Shown here one piece after another: positions 16,884-25,371 of a DNA stretch of 64,000 nt. The stretch's first letter is position 1; every line of letters starts with the position of its first letter. The stretch spans positions 1-64,000 of the forward strand of contig DAXETY010000010.1 in NCBI GenBank assembly GCA_051155755.1. Direction: 5' to 3'. Origin of the DNA: DAXETY01 sp051155755 (GTDB taxonomy: Bacteria > Desulfobacterota > Desulfobacteria > Desulfobacterales > SG8-13). The notes beneath the pieces are model-generated. The model was not told the DNA's origin. It searched no databases and was given only the letters and a program-made list of their open reading frames with translations. The position numbers were made by a program, and so were the translations under genes.

Positions 16884-17783
16884 TCAGGCCAGATCGACCA
16901 TCCGCTTGACGGCTTCGAAGGCCGGACGGCGGATTTCTTCCGGCACAGCCACCCGCCCTTCCATGCCCTCCAGGCTGCGCAGGACATCTTCCAGCCGGAT
17001 TTTTTTCATGTCCTCGCAGCGCATCTTCTCGGAAACCGGAAAGAAGCGTTTGTCGGGGTTGTTTCGGCGCAAAGGATGCAGCAGCCCGACTTCGGTGCCC
17101 ACCAGAAACGTTTCCCGCTCCGAGTCCGCGACATGCCGCAGCATACCGGATGTGCTGGTGATCACATCGGCCAGTTCCAGGACCTCCGGGGGGCATTCCG
17201 GATGGGCCATGAACAGGGCCTGCGGGTGAGCCGCCCGCGCCATGTGGACATCTTCGACCGTCAACCGGTCGTGGATCGGGCAGCACCCTTCCCATATGTG
17301 CACGGTTTTGGCGGTGCGTGCCGCCGTGTAGCGGGCCAGGTTTCGATCCGGGGTCATCAGGACCTGGTCTGCCTCCAGGCTGTTGACGACCTTCACCGCG
17401 TTGGCAGAGGTGCAGCAAATCGTGGACATCGCTTTGACCGCCGCAGTGGAATTGACGTAGGTGACCACCGGCATGGGCGGCAGGGAGTCGATTTTGGCCG
17501 CCAGCGACTTCGGATCGATGGTCTCGGCCATGGGGCAGCCGGCATCCAGACGCGGCAGCAAAACGGTTTTTTGCGGTGAGAGGATGGCGGCGGTTTCCGC
17601 CATGAAATGCACGCCGCAGAACACAATGACATCCGCATCGGTGCGGGATGCCCGTATGCTCAATTCCAGGGAATCCCCGCACAGGTCGGCCAGGTCCTGG
17701 ATTTCCGGCGGCTGGTAATTGTGGGCCAGTATGACGGCCTTGCGCTCCCGCGCCAGGTTCCGGATTCGCTGCTGAATGTCCAT
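16884..17783 (-). CDS. nadA: Quinolinate synthase A
   Basis: Encodes 299 residues. NadA condenses iminoaspartate with dihydroxyacetone phosphate to quinolinate in NAD biosynthesis, using an oxygen-labile [4Fe-4S] cluster. The three cluster ligands expected in the family are present: Cys83 (Ala-Gly-Cys-Pro-Met-Ala), Cys197 (His-Pro-Glu-Cys) and Cys256 (Met-Arg-Cys-Glu-Asp-Met-Lys). The N-terminal Ala-His-Asn-Tyr-Gln signature is also intact. Neither nadB nor nadC is adjacent. Confidence 0.95.
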   Translation of the reverse strand: MDIQQRIRNLARERKAVILAHNYQPPEIQDLADLCGDSLELSIRASRTDADVIVFCGVHFMAETAAILSPQKTVLLPRLDAGCPMAETIDPKSLAAKIDSLPPMPVVTYVNSTAAVKAMSTICCTSANAVKVVNSLEADQVLMTPDRNLARYTAARTAKTVHIWEGCCPIHDRLTVEDVHMARAAHPQALFMAHPECPPEVLELADVITSTSGMLRHVADSERETFLVGTEVGLLHPLRRNNPDKRFFPVSEKMRCEDMKKIRLEDVLRSLEGMEGRVAVPEEIRRPAFEAVKRMVDLA

Positions 17784-17859
17784 CGGGTTCCTCTCCTCCG
17801 GTCACGTTTTGCATACAACCCGCGGCAACACCATCACCTTTCCGCAAATGGACACGAAC

Positions 17860-17918
17860 TGAGTCACCGTTGTGCTTCGATGTTGAACTTGCAGTCGCAC
17901 CGGGTTTGGGCAAGAATC
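17860..17918 (+). repeat. Dispersed double-hairpin repeat, copy B (degenerate)
   Basis: The segment TGTGCTTCGATGTTGAACTTGC followed by GCACCGGGTTTGGGCAAGAA matches copies A and C, but the left hairpin arm is degraded (GTCACCG instead of GAAGCAC). It occupies the nadA-lolA intergenic gap. Confidence 0.65.
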
Positions 17919-17942
17919 TCCGCACACCGGGCCAAAGCCGAT

Positions 17943-18635
17943 TCAGCCCTGCTCGTCCATGGTCACCACATCGGTGCCTTCCGGTATGGTGAATGTAAAC
18001 AGGTCCGGCTCGGGAACCAGGCCGAATTGCGAGTTGAACAAATCGATGCGGGTTTCGTCTCCATAGGGGTTGTAGGTGATCACCCGTTGGACGGCGTAGT
18101 CGGATTCGCGGACGTAAAGATCGATTGCGGCCACCTCGATGGTTTGCTCCAGGGGGCTGAGTTTCAAAACGTAAAAGCCGGGTTCCTCTTTATCGGCAAA
18201 GGCGATGTCGAACTTGCGTCGTAGCACCCGGATATCGGCCAGAAATCCGGCGCCCTTGCCGTCGCCGAAAAACGCCGGCGAGCGGCCGATAATCACCTGG
18301 TTGTCTTCCGGGCGGTAGATCCACAGGCGAGCGCCGTTGGTGATAATCACCTGTGGTTCGGGCTGTTCGTATTCCCAGCGCATCATCTGGGGTTTGCGGA
18401 CGAACATCCGTCCCCGGGCCTCGTCGGAAATCTGCATGGCCTTTATGGTCGAGATCTGGTAAAAATCGGCGGAAAAACCGGGCACGTCGTAGCGGGCCTC
18501 GACCCCGGCGATCACCGTCTGCAGATCTGGTTCCGGCGGGTTGGATTGCGATTGGGCCATCACGGCCGCCGTCGACAACCATCCGCCCATCACAATCCAG
18601 AACACCCAGTTGCGAATCAACCCCGTTACACACAT
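17943..18635 (-). CDS. lolA: Outer membrane lipoprotein carrier protein LolA
   Basis: Encodes 230 residues. The start at 18635 has GGAGA nine bases upstream and opens a signal peptide (about 1-27, ending Val-Met-Ala). The mature part has the LolA layout: Val-Pro-Gly-Phe-Ser-Ala-Asp-Phe-Tyr-Gln, then Gly-Arg-Met-Phe-Val-Arg-Lys-Pro-Gln-Met-Met-Arg-Trp-Glu-Tyr, strands forming a half-barrel and a C-terminal Asp-Leu-Phe-Thr-Phe-Thr-Ile-Pro segment. LolA shuttles lipoproteins across the periplasm from the LolCDE ABC transporter to the outer membrane. A longer open frame upstream is low-complexity and not family-like. Confidence 0.85.
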   Translation of the reverse strand: MCVTGLIRNWVFWIVMGGWLSTAAVMAQSQSNPPEPDLQTVIAGVEARYDVPGFSADFYQISTIKAMQISDEARGRMFVRKPQMMRWEYEQPEPQVIITNGARLWIYRPEDNQVIIGRSPAFFGDGKGAGFLADIRVLRRKFDIAFADKEEPGFYVLKLSPLEQTIEVAAIDLYVRESDYAVQRVITYNPYGDETRIDLFNSQFGLVPEPDLFTFTIPEGTDVVTMDEQG

Positions 18636-18831
18636 AAAAATCTCTCCAGGAAACGGCACCCGAAATGCCGCGACGACCGGCGCCAATATCGCACCGGCCG
18701 CGGTGGTTGCGCGGCGGAAAACGCCGCAAACGATGCGGCGCCGGTATCCGCCGGTTTCAATGGTCCTGAAAGTTCCCGCGGATCCATACGCGATCTCCGC
18801 CGTTTTGTAAACCATCGTGGCGCAATCGGCC

Positions 18832-19806
18832 TTATCGCATCCTGTGCACCAGCGCTTTGAGATCATCGGCGCTGGCGCACAGGATGCGGTCTTCCGTCTG
18901 AACCAGGTCGCGGATCGGTTCGGTGCGCCCCCATAAACCGATGCAGACCCGGTCAATTCGTTCAATGGTTTCCAGCACCGCGGCTTTGTCCACATATGGA
19001 AAGCGTTCGCCCCCTGCCAGCAGCGTCTCCATGGTTTCGTTTTTCAGCCGCGCCTCGAAACGCTGCTGCTTGATCAGGTGAATGGCAGCAGCCCGTTTTT
19101 TTTCGTTCAGAGACCGGTACATATCGCAGGATTCGTCGAATTCCTCCATAACGTCCAGCAGAAAAGTCAGGTCTGCCAAAAATTCCGAATCGGCGGCCTG
19201 CTTCTGAATGTAGTCGCACAGAAAATCGCGCTTGATCTTTCCCGGCATCCGCCGGGCGTTGCGCAGGGTTACCTTGACGACATCCTGCAGTCCGGAAGCA
19301 ACACAGGCCTCGATCCGGCGCCGCAGCTGCGGATCGATCCGAACGGTGATGTTCAGACGGTCTACGAAGGCTGCGGCCGCCTCTGCTGGAAAACGCACCT
19401 GCAGGGGCACGCGGCGGTCTTCGAAGCGCAATGTCGCCTCCGGTGACCGGCGCCCGATGGCTTCGGCAACAATGCGTGCATCTTCTGCGTTGTAAGCATT
19501 TCGCTCCAGCACAGGTTCCAGGCGAACCTGCATGGCTTCGTCCGGGAAGAAAAGCAGCTCGCAAAGGGTATCGCGTTCCGGGTTCGAGGGCCCCGTCACA
19601 AGGGCTGCCAGTTCTTCGGCAGAGGGGTTGGCGACGGTGGCGTCGATAAAATCGGACACCGCGGCGTCGACAACCACTCCTTCCTGGAACAGGGTTTCGA
19701 TCCATCCAATCAATTCCCGGCAGTGCGCCTGCATACATCCCTTCTTTTCCGGCCAATCTCTGAATAAAGACGGAATCATGGATTTTGAAAAGCGGAAACG
19801 CTCCAT
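18832..19806 (-). CDS. Conserved-looking hypothetical protein
   Basis: Encodes 324 residues, soluble and mostly alpha-helical, acidic, with no signal peptide or membrane segment. Cys residues are scattered without metal-binding spacing. Codon use resembles the neighbours, so it looks like a genuine resident gene. It lies 6 bp downstream of the thioredoxin-like gene on the same strand and probably shares its transcript. I do not recognise the family. Confidence 0.7.
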   Translation of the reverse strand: MERFRFSKSMIPSLFRDWPEKKGCMQAHCRELIGWIETLFQEGVVVDAAVSDFIDATVANPSAEELAALVTGPSNPERDTLCELLFFPDEAMQVRLEPVLERNAYNAEDARIVAEAIGRRSPEATLRFEDRRVPLQVRFPAEAAAAFVDRLNITVRIDPQLRRRIEACVASGLQDVVKVTLRNARRMPGKIKRDFLCDYIQKQAADSEFLADLTFLLDVMEEFDESCDMYRSLNEKKRAAAIHLIKQQRFEARLKNETMETLLAGGERFPYVDKAAVLETIERIDRVCIGLWGRTEPIRDLVQTEDRILCASADDLKALVHRMR

Positions 19807-19811
19807 ATCGT

Positions 19812-20399
19812 TCAGAGATACGATGCCATTTTGAACATCAGCTGGTGCTTCTGCAGTCCGCCCGGAAAGCTTTCCTTGAGCTTGCCGTTATCGAAAATGA
19901 ACATGTAGGGCACGCTGAGCACTTCGTAGCGGGAGGCAAACTGGGGGCTGGCATCCACATTCACCTTGGCCACCCGGATTTTTCCTTTGGATTCCCGCGC
20001 GAATTCGTCAACGACTGGCGCCACCGTGCCGCATGTGGGACACCAAGGTGCCCAGCAGAACACGACCACCGGCAGGGGGGACTGCAAAACCATCGATTCG
20101 AAATTCCGGTCCGTAACCATCACCGGTTGGGGGCGGAAGAGTTCACTGGTCGGAAGCACCTGTCCGCATTTTCCGCATTTGGGTTCGGAGTCGACCCGCG
20201 ATGCCGGTATCCGATTGCGGGTTCGACAGGCCGAACAACGCAGGGTGAACGTTTCCTCAGACCGATGGTCTTCGGCCGCAACGGCCAGTGGTTTGCGGCA
20301 TTTACCGCAACGGGCCCTTTCGGGGTCCCGATCCGGGGGAATTCGATTGCGGGTGCCGCAGGACGAACAGCGCACGACATCCGTAGCCGTCTGGTTCAT
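19812..20399 (-). CDS. Thioredoxin-fold protein with duplicated N-terminal zinc ribbons
   Basis: Encodes 195 residues from an ATG with GGAGA upstream. Two homologous zinc ribbons come first: Cys11/14/31/34 and Cys55/58/75/78, both containing Thr-Arg-Asn-Arg-Ile-Pro and Cys-Gly-Lys-Cys, clearly an internal duplication. A thioredoxin domain follows from about residue 90 with active site Trp119-Cys-Pro-Thr-Cys123 instead of Trp-Cys-Gly-Pro-Cys, and the cis-Pro segment Ser-Val-Pro-Tyr-Met. Thioredoxin 2 (TrxC) normally has one such ribbon. It should be a cytoplasmic disulfide oxidoreductase; the altered dipeptide predicts a shifted redox potential. Confidence 0.85.
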   Translation of the reverse strand: MNQTATDVVRCSSCGTRNRIPPDRDPERARCGKCRKPLAVAAEDHRSEETFTLRCSACRTRNRIPASRVDSEPKCGKCGQVLPTSELFRPQPVMVTDRNFESMVLQSPLPVVVFCWAPWCPTCGTVAPVVDEFARESKGKIRVAKVNVDASPQFASRYEVLSVPYMFIFDNGKLKESFPGGLQKHQLMFKMASYL

Positions 20400-20674
20400 G
20401 AATCTGTCTCCGTCTCCGTCAACATTTTTGGCAACAATATAAACTGGATTCACCCATTGTCGAGGCGGTCGCACCGGTGTTGCGGCTCAGGCCGCGTCTT
20501 TCCGGACGCGAAACCAAAGCAACACCCGCGGCAGTGCCGAGGGCGGCGCGGAATGCTTCAAGGAACGGCACGCAAATCACCCCTCTGCCGATCGGACGTT
20601 ACCGACACAGCCGTTTTGAAGGGTAATGCGTATCCGATGTGCGATCGACAATCGAAGACAGGGAAAGGTAAAGA

Positions 20675-21286
20675 TTACAAAATGTTGCGGAAGGCTAAAA
20701 AGGTAAGAATCCCTGAGGTGAACAATCCCAGCGATCCGAAAAGAACCGGGCGTCGATATACCAGCGAATCGAATGCATGGTAGGAGCGATCGAGTTGTTC
20801 GAGCACCGGTTCGGTGGAAAGCCAGGTATTGAGCTTAAACTCCATACTCTTTACGTGCTCGGGGCTGTACAGCAGAATCGATCCGATCAACAATCCCACG
20901 ATTCCGGTGATCTTGCCGATCAATGCCATCGCGCTGACGATCATCTCTCCGGTGGACTGGAAGGTGCCGTCCTGAAAAAATATCGTTACGAAACTGCGCA
21001 CATCCAGGCGATAAAAGAGAAACACCAGAATGAACGCGCAACTGACGATAAAGGCGACACCGAACATCATATTGTGGCGATAGATCAGGTTTTCGGTATT
21101 AATGGATTTGTCGACAAAACGCGTGAACTTGCGATCCAGGTAAACCATGCGATTGCAGATATCTCCGAATTTGCGCATGGTGGTCGGGCTCACGATCAAC
21201 AACAGGGAAAAAAGCGCTCCGAGGATTCCGATGGTTAACGTAAACAATTCAAGTGCTTGCAGGCAAATTTCCCAAATGATATGCAT
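20675..21286 (-). CDS. Small four-helix inner membrane protein, unknown
   Basis: Encodes 203 residues. AGGAGA precedes the ATG at a good distance. Four hydrophobic helices are visible at about residues 10-33, 74-94, 117-143 and 180-200, with a basic loop (Arg-Lys-Phe-Gly-Asp, Asp-Arg-Lys-Phe-Thr-Arg) after the first helix. I recognise no domain. It is flanked by about 275 bp without a gene on its 3' side (20400-20674, nothing seen there) and is divergent from the LUD-domain gene. Confidence 0.7.
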   Translation of the reverse strand: MHIIWEICLQALELFTLTIGILGALFSLLLIVSPTTMRKFGDICNRMVYLDRKFTRFVDKSINTENLIYRHNMMFGVAFIVSCAFILVFLFYRLDVRSFVTIFFQDGTFQSTGEMIVSAMALIGKITGIVGLLIGSILLYSPEHVKSMEFKLNTWLSTEPVLEQLDRSYHAFDSLVYRRPVLFGSLGLFTSGILTFLAFRNIL

Positions 21287-21517
21287 TAACGATTCTCCTG
21301 TGCAGGCCGCGTTGATCCGTTTCCAGAGGGTGCGATTTCATCAGCATTCGCGGCCACCTGCTCTGACCCTTTCTCGTTAAAGTCTAATTATACCTTCTGA
21401 CCGGTCATCGGGCAAGGCTTATTCCCTGGACCGCCGATCCGGTGCCGATGCCGTGCGGATGCGTCCAAGGCAAACCAAAATGGAAGCAAACGCTGCGATT
21501 CGCCCGATCGAGGCTCC

Positions 21518-21546
21518 TTGACACCTCCGGGGCGATCTTTTAGTAT
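21518..21546 (+). promoter_or_regulatory. Strong sigma70-type promoter for the LUD-thiM-thiL operon
   Basis: TTGACA (21518-21523), a 17-bp spacer and TAGTAT (21541-21546) lie about 50 bp upstream of the LUD-domain start. The upstream stretch 21287-21517 holds no gene or other structure I can support. No TPP-riboswitch signature lies between the promoter and the first gene. Confidence 0.7.
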
Positions 21547-21593
21547 CACTGGCCAGTTTCCGCCTAAGTAGATGACTCAGATAAGGAGCCGCC

Positions 21594-22247
21594 ATGGATA
21601 ATCCTATTCAGAACTACTGGCATCACCGCCTGCATGAACTGCAAAAGGCGCTGGAAGCGAATCATTTCCGCGTCTATCGGGCCGAAAACGGCGATGAGGC
21701 CCGGCAGCGGGTGCTCGAGGAAATTCTGCCCGCCGTCCGACCGCAAAGCATATCCTGGGGCGGTTCACTGACATTTGTATCCATCGGTTTGTACGAAGCA
21801 CTGAAAGAAAGAGACGATATCGAAATCCTCGACACCTTTGACAAGTCGCTCCCACCCGAGCAAATGCTGGAACGCCGCAGACGGGCCCTGTTGACGGATC
21901 TGTTCGTAACCGGTACCAACGCCGTCACCGAAACGGGCCAGCTGGTCAACCTGGATATGATCGGCAATCGAGTGGGCGCCATCACCTTCGGCCCCCGGAA
22001 CGTATTGATCCTGGCCGCCCGCAATAAGATCGCAGCCGATTTGAAAGATGCCATCTTCCGCATCAAAAATTACGCGGCGCCGGTCAACGCCATGCGACTG
22101 GACAAAAAAACGCCCTGTACCCGCACCGCTTATTGTGAAGAGTGCCGAAGCCCGGACCGAATCTGCAACAGCTGGACCATCACCGAAAAATCGTTCCCCA
22201 AGGACCGGATCAAGGTTGTGTTGATCAATCAGGCTCTCGGCTTCTAA
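21594..22247 (+). CDS. LUD-domain (LutC/YkgG-like) protein
   Basis: Encodes 217 residues with AAGGAG upstream. The LUD fold is indicated by Ser-Ile-Ser-Trp-Gly-Gly-Ser-Leu-Thr, Thr-Gly-Thr-Asn-Ala-Val-Thr-Glu-Thr-Gly and Gly-Pro-Arg-Asn-Val-Leu. A Cys-rich segment follows near residue 172 (Cys-Thr-Arg-Thr-Ala-Tyr-Cys-Glu-Glu-Cys, then Cys-Asn), which could bind metal. LutC-type proteins take part in L-lactate oxidation with LutA and LutB, but neither partner is here. Only 4 bp separate it from thiM. Confidence 0.82.
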   Translation: MDNPIQNYWHHRLHELQKALEANHFRVYRAENGDEARQRVLEEILPAVRPQSISWGGSLTFVSIGLYEALKERDDIEILDTFDKSLPPEQMLERRRRALLTDLFVTGTNAVTETGQLVNLDMIGNRVGAITFGPRNVLILAARNKIAADLKDAIFRIKNYAAPVNAMRLDKKTPCTRTAYCEECRSPDRICNSWTITEKSFPKDRIKVVLINQALGF

Positions 22248-22251
22248 TCCC

Positions 22252-23079
22252 ATGGACACGGCATCGGAATACGCTGTACAAAACCTGGTTGCTGTGCGGA
22301 AGAAACGCCCGCTGGTGCACAGCATCACCAACCTGGTTTCGATCAACACGGTTGCCAATGCGCTGCTGGCGGCCGGCGGTGCACCGGTGATGGCATTTGC
22401 GCCGGAAGAGGTCGGCGAGGTGGCCGAGCATGCCGATGCGCTGGTTCTGAACACCGGCACGCTGACCGAAAACCGGCTCAAAGCCATGCAGATTGCCGGC
22501 CGGCGGGCGGCTTCCCGGGGCATTCCGTTGGCTGTCGATCCGGTGGGGGCCGGCATATCCTCCTTCCGCACCCGTGCCGTGCAGGAAATCCTGACACAAC
22601 TGCCGGTGCAGGTGTTGCGCGGAAATCCGTCCGAGATCCTCGCATTGAAACGAAAAAAAACGGACATGGCCGGAGTGGATGCAGTTCACTCCATGGAACA
22701 GGCCCGCCGGGCTGCCGTTGAAGTCGCTACAGAATTTGGCATCACGGTGGCGGTTACCGGTCCCGTCGACCTGGTGACCGATGGCCGCCGCGCACTTCTG
22801 GTGGCCAACGGACACCCGCTGCTCACCCGGATCACCGGTGCCGGATGCACGGCCACGGCCATGATCGCGATGTTTCTGGCCGTGGCATCGGAACCGCTCC
22901 GTTCGGCCGCAAGCGCCCTGGCCTATTTCGGTCTGGCCGCCGAAATGGCCGCCGAAAGTGCCCAAGCACCGGGCAGTTTCTGGATACGACTGCTGGATGT
23001 GCTCTATGCAATGACACCCGCGGAATTTGCCGAAGGCTGCCGGATCACAACGGCATCGACCGACCGGCAAACACGATGA
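22252..23079 (+). CDS. thiM: Hydroxyethylthiazole kinase
   Basis: Encodes 275 residues of the ribokinase-like fold. It carries Pro-Leu-Val-His-Ser-Ile-Thr-Asn near the N-terminus, Val-Asp-Pro-Val-Gly-Ala-Gly in the middle and the catalytic Gly-Ala-Gly-Cys-Thr-Ala-Thr motif near residue 200. ThiM phosphorylates 4-methyl-5-(2-hydroxyethyl)thiazole, a thiamine salvage step. It is joined to the LUD gene by a 4-bp gap and is followed by thiL after about 93 bp. Confidence 0.95.
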   Translation: MDTASEYAVQNLVAVRKKRPLVHSITNLVSINTVANALLAAGGAPVMAFAPEEVGEVAEHADALVLNTGTLTENRLKAMQIAGRRAASRGIPLAVDPVGAGISSFRTRAVQEILTQLPVQVLRGNPSEILALKRKKTDMAGVDAVHSMEQARRAAVEVATEFGITVAVTGPVDLVTDGRRALLVANGHPLLTRITGAGCTATAMIAMFLAVASEPLRSAASALAYFGLAAEMAAESAQAPGSFWIRLLDVLYAMTPAEFAEGCRITTASTDRQTR

Positions 23080-23172
23080 TACGTTGCACGGTACATCCGG
23101 GGCCCATAAACATCTGAATGGCGCGGTTGTCGAGCAACCTTCGCCCGGCGATTACCGGGTACAAGCTTACCA

Positions 23173-24189
23173 ATGGACTTGAAAGAAATTGGCGAATTTG
23201 GATGGATCGAACGGATCCGAAAGGCCCTGCCGATCCGCAACCGCCGAATTGTCAAGGCAATCGGCGACGATGCCGCGGTCTTTCGCTGTGACGGTGATTT
23301 CCTGCACCTGTTGACCACCGACCTGCTGGTGGAGCGGGTTCATTTCGAAAGAGCGACCATCGGCGGGGCGGATCTCGGCCACAAGGCCCTGGCGGCCAAC
23401 CTCAGCGATATCGCTGCCATGGGGGGCGTGCCGCAGGATGCGTTTATCAGTATCGGGGTGCCGAACAACTGCCGCCTCGAATATCTCGACGCGCTTTACG
23501 ACGGTATGAAGCAACTGGCACAGCAGTATGATGTCAACATCCTCGGCGGCGACACCACCGGGTCCAAAATCGACCTGGTGATCAATATCGCCCTGTCCGG
23601 CAAAGTCGAAGAAGATCGGGTGCGGTTCCGCAACACCGCCCGGCCCGGCGATACCATTTTCTGCACGGGCTGGGTCGGTGAAAGCCGGGCCGGACTGCAT
23701 CTGCTTGCCAACCGGCTGCCCATCGATTCGGAGGACCTGGCGACGTTGCGAAATGCGCATTTGCGCCCCCGGCCGCATATCGAAGAGGGCCGTTTTCTGG
23801 CCTCCTGTCCGGGGGTGCACGCGGTGATCGACGTCAGTGACGGGCTCAGCTCCGACCTGGGCCATATTGCCCGGGAAAGTCGGGTTGGCGGCCGGATCTT
23901 TTCGAACCGCATTCCGGTCTCTCCGCCATTGGCCGAATTCTGCCGCCGCTTTGATTTCGATCCACTGGAAATGGCCCTGGCCGGAGGCGAAGATTACGTA
24001 CTGCTGGGTACGATGGCCGCCGCCTCCGCGGAAAGCGTGGCGCGGCGCTTTCGAAACGCCTTCGGCCGGCCGTTGCACTGTGTCGGCGAAGTGACCGACC
24101 TCGGGATCCTGGAGTGGGTCGATGCGGCTGGAGATTGTCGTCCGCTGACCGCCACCGGCTGGGACCACTTTGCCACGGACGTTCCTTAG
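23173..24189 (+). CDS. thiL: Thiamine-monophosphate kinase
   Basis: Encodes 338 residues. Motifs in order: Ile-Gly-Asp-Asp-Ala-Ala-Val, Thr-Thr-Asp-Leu-Leu-Val-Glu-Arg-Val-His-Phe, Gly-Gly-Asp-Thr-Thr-Gly-Ser, Asp-Val-Ser-Asp-Gly-Leu-Ser-Ser-Asp-Leu and Gly-Gly-Glu-Asp-Tyr. The Asp residues bind Mg-ATP and thiamine phosphate in this PurM-like family. ThiL makes thiamine pyrophosphate from thiamine monophosphate. Its stop codon overlaps the left end of a palindromic element, so that insertion fixed the 3' end of the gene. Confidence 0.95.
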   Translation: MDLKEIGEFGWIERIRKALPIRNRRIVKAIGDDAAVFRCDGDFLHLLTTDLLVERVHFERATIGGADLGHKALAANLSDIAAMGGVPQDAFISIGVPNNCRLEYLDALYDGMKQLAQQYDVNILGGDTTGSKIDLVINIALSGKVEEDRVRFRNTARPGDTIFCTGWVGESRAGLHLLANRLPIDSEDLATLRNAHLRPRPHIEEGRFLASCPGVHAVIDVSDGLSSDLGHIARESRVGGRIFSNRIPVSPPLAEFCRRFDFDPLEMALAGGEDYVLLGTMAAASAESVARRFRNAFGRPLHCVGEVTDLGILEWVDAAGDCRPLTATGWDHFATDVP

Positions 24190-24374
24190 CTCGTGTCCAT
24201 CCAGAAATGGCCCTTTTTCCGCTGAGCTGCGTTCTCCGCGGGTTTGGCGGCTGCGACGTACTCCATGTACGCCTCGCCGCAAACCCTTGTGCGGCCTTGC
24301 TCAATGAAAAAATTGCTCATTTCTGCATTGGACACTCTACAGTGCCATCAACTTTCAGTGGATGGGCACTAGCT
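24188..24374. mobile_element. 187-bp MITE-like element with terminal inverted repeats
   Basis: The left end AGCTCGTGTCCATCC and the right end GTGGATGGGCACTAGCT are imperfect inverted repeats. Inside, GTGTCCATCCAGAAATG (from 24193) is echoed inverted by CATTTCTGCATTGGACAC (about 24318-24335), giving a nested hairpin. The centre holds a GC-rich block with CGACGTACTCCATGTACG. There is no coding capacity. It separates thiL from thiD. An inverted AGTGCCC-type end also occurs near 51597-51612. Confidence 0.6.
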
Positions 24375-24375
24375 C

Positions 24376-24502
24376 GCGTTGGCGCCCGCGAAGCGGGTGG
24401 CTTGAACGTTCTGGCTGCGGCACTCGCCGCCGGCAAGTGAAGACAGAAGCACGTTTGTGCTTCGATGTTCAACTTGCAAAAGCAGCCGGTTCGGGCAAAA
24501 AT
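24376..24502 (+). repeat. Composite dispersed repeat, copy C
   Basis: A hairpin CCCGC-GAAG-CGGG followed by TGGCTTGAA comes first, then the spacer and the GAAGCAC-GTTT-GTGCTTC hairpin with GATGTTCAACTTGC and CCGGTTCGGGCAAAAAT. This copy has the same order as copy D and lies just upstream of thiD. Confidence 0.65.
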
Positions 24503-24531
24503 CACCAATACGCAAATAAAGAGGCAGCCTG

Positions 24532-25356
24532 ATGATTTCCGACTCTTCCATTCCGTATCGCAAAGTGATGTCCATCGCCGGGTCCGACAGCGGTGGCGGC
24601 GCCGGCATTCAGGCGGACTTGAAAACGATTTCCGCCCTCGGATGCTATGCGACGACTGTGATCACCGCGCTGACGGCCCAGAATACCCGGGGCGTCACCG
24701 GAATTCATGCCGTCCCGGCCGAGTTCGTCGACCGGCAGATCGAGTCGGTGCTGTCGGACATCGGCACCGACGCGGTCAAGATCGGAATGCTGTTTTCGGT
24801 CGAGTTAATTCAAGTCGTCGCCGAAGCCCTGCGGCGTCATGCGGTGACCAACGTGGTGCTCGATCCGGTAATGGTCGCCCAGAGCGGTGACAAACTCTTG
24901 CAGGACGACGCGGTGGAAGCCCTGAAACGCGAATTGTTTCCGCTCGCCGCAGTGGTTACGCCCAATCTGCCGGAAGCGGCCGTCATGCTGGGAAGGCCGC
25001 CGGAAGAACTTGCGGACCTGAAATCCGCCGCCACCGAATTGGCGGACCTGGGCGGCCGCAGCATTCTGATCAAAGGAGGGCATTCGGAGGGAAGCCGCAG
25101 CGATGACCTGTTGTATCTGGTTGAGTCGGACCGGTTTGTCACGCTTTCCGGCCCCCGGATCGAAACGGTCAACACCCACGGCACCGGCTGCACGCTTTCC
25201 TCGGCCGTCGCCGCCCGGCTGGCCTGTGGCGCGGACATCGAAACCGCGGTTCGGGATGCCAAAGCTTTTATTACCGGCGCGATCAAAGCCGGTGCGGCCT
25301 ATCGGCTGGGACACGGCCACGGCCCGGTGCATCATTTTCACCGCTTCTGGAAGTAG
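24532..25356 (+). CDS. thiD: Hydroxymethylpyrimidine/phosphomethylpyrimidine kinase
   Basis: Encodes 274 residues. It shows Ala-Gly-Ser-Asp-Ser-Gly-Gly-Gly-Ala-Gly-Ile-Gln-Ala-Asp near the N-terminus and the catalytic Gly-Thr-Gly-Cys-Thr-Leu-Ser-Ser near residue 220, diagnostic for ThiD. It phosphorylates HMP and HMP-phosphate in thiamine synthesis. The start has AGAGG upstream. It is on the same strand as thiM-thiL but 342 bp of palindromic elements intervene, so it may have its own transcript. It is convergent with the next gene (15-bp gap). Confidence 0.95.
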   Translation: MISDSSIPYRKVMSIAGSDSGGGAGIQADLKTISALGCYATTVITALTAQNTRGVTGIHAVPAEFVDRQIESVLSDIGTDAVKIGMLFSVELIQVVAEALRRHAVTNVVLDPVMVAQSGDKLLQDDAVEALKRELFPLAAVVTPNLPEAAVMLGRPPEELADLKSAATELADLGGRSILIKGGHSEGSRSDDLLYLVESDRFVTLSGPRIETVNTHGTGCTLSSAVAARLACGADIETAVRDAKAFITGAIKAGAAYRLGHGHGPVHHFHRFWK

Positions 25357-25371
25357 ACAGCCTTTTCAGCA

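Noticed and set aside
21287..21593. Possible TPP riboswitch upstream of the thi cluster
   Set aside because: No characteristic CUGAGA-type conserved core or paired helices could be found.
24376..24502. CRISPR array
   Set aside because: The repeats are single, scattered across the window and contain their own hairpins; there is no regular repeat-spacer series and no cas gene.
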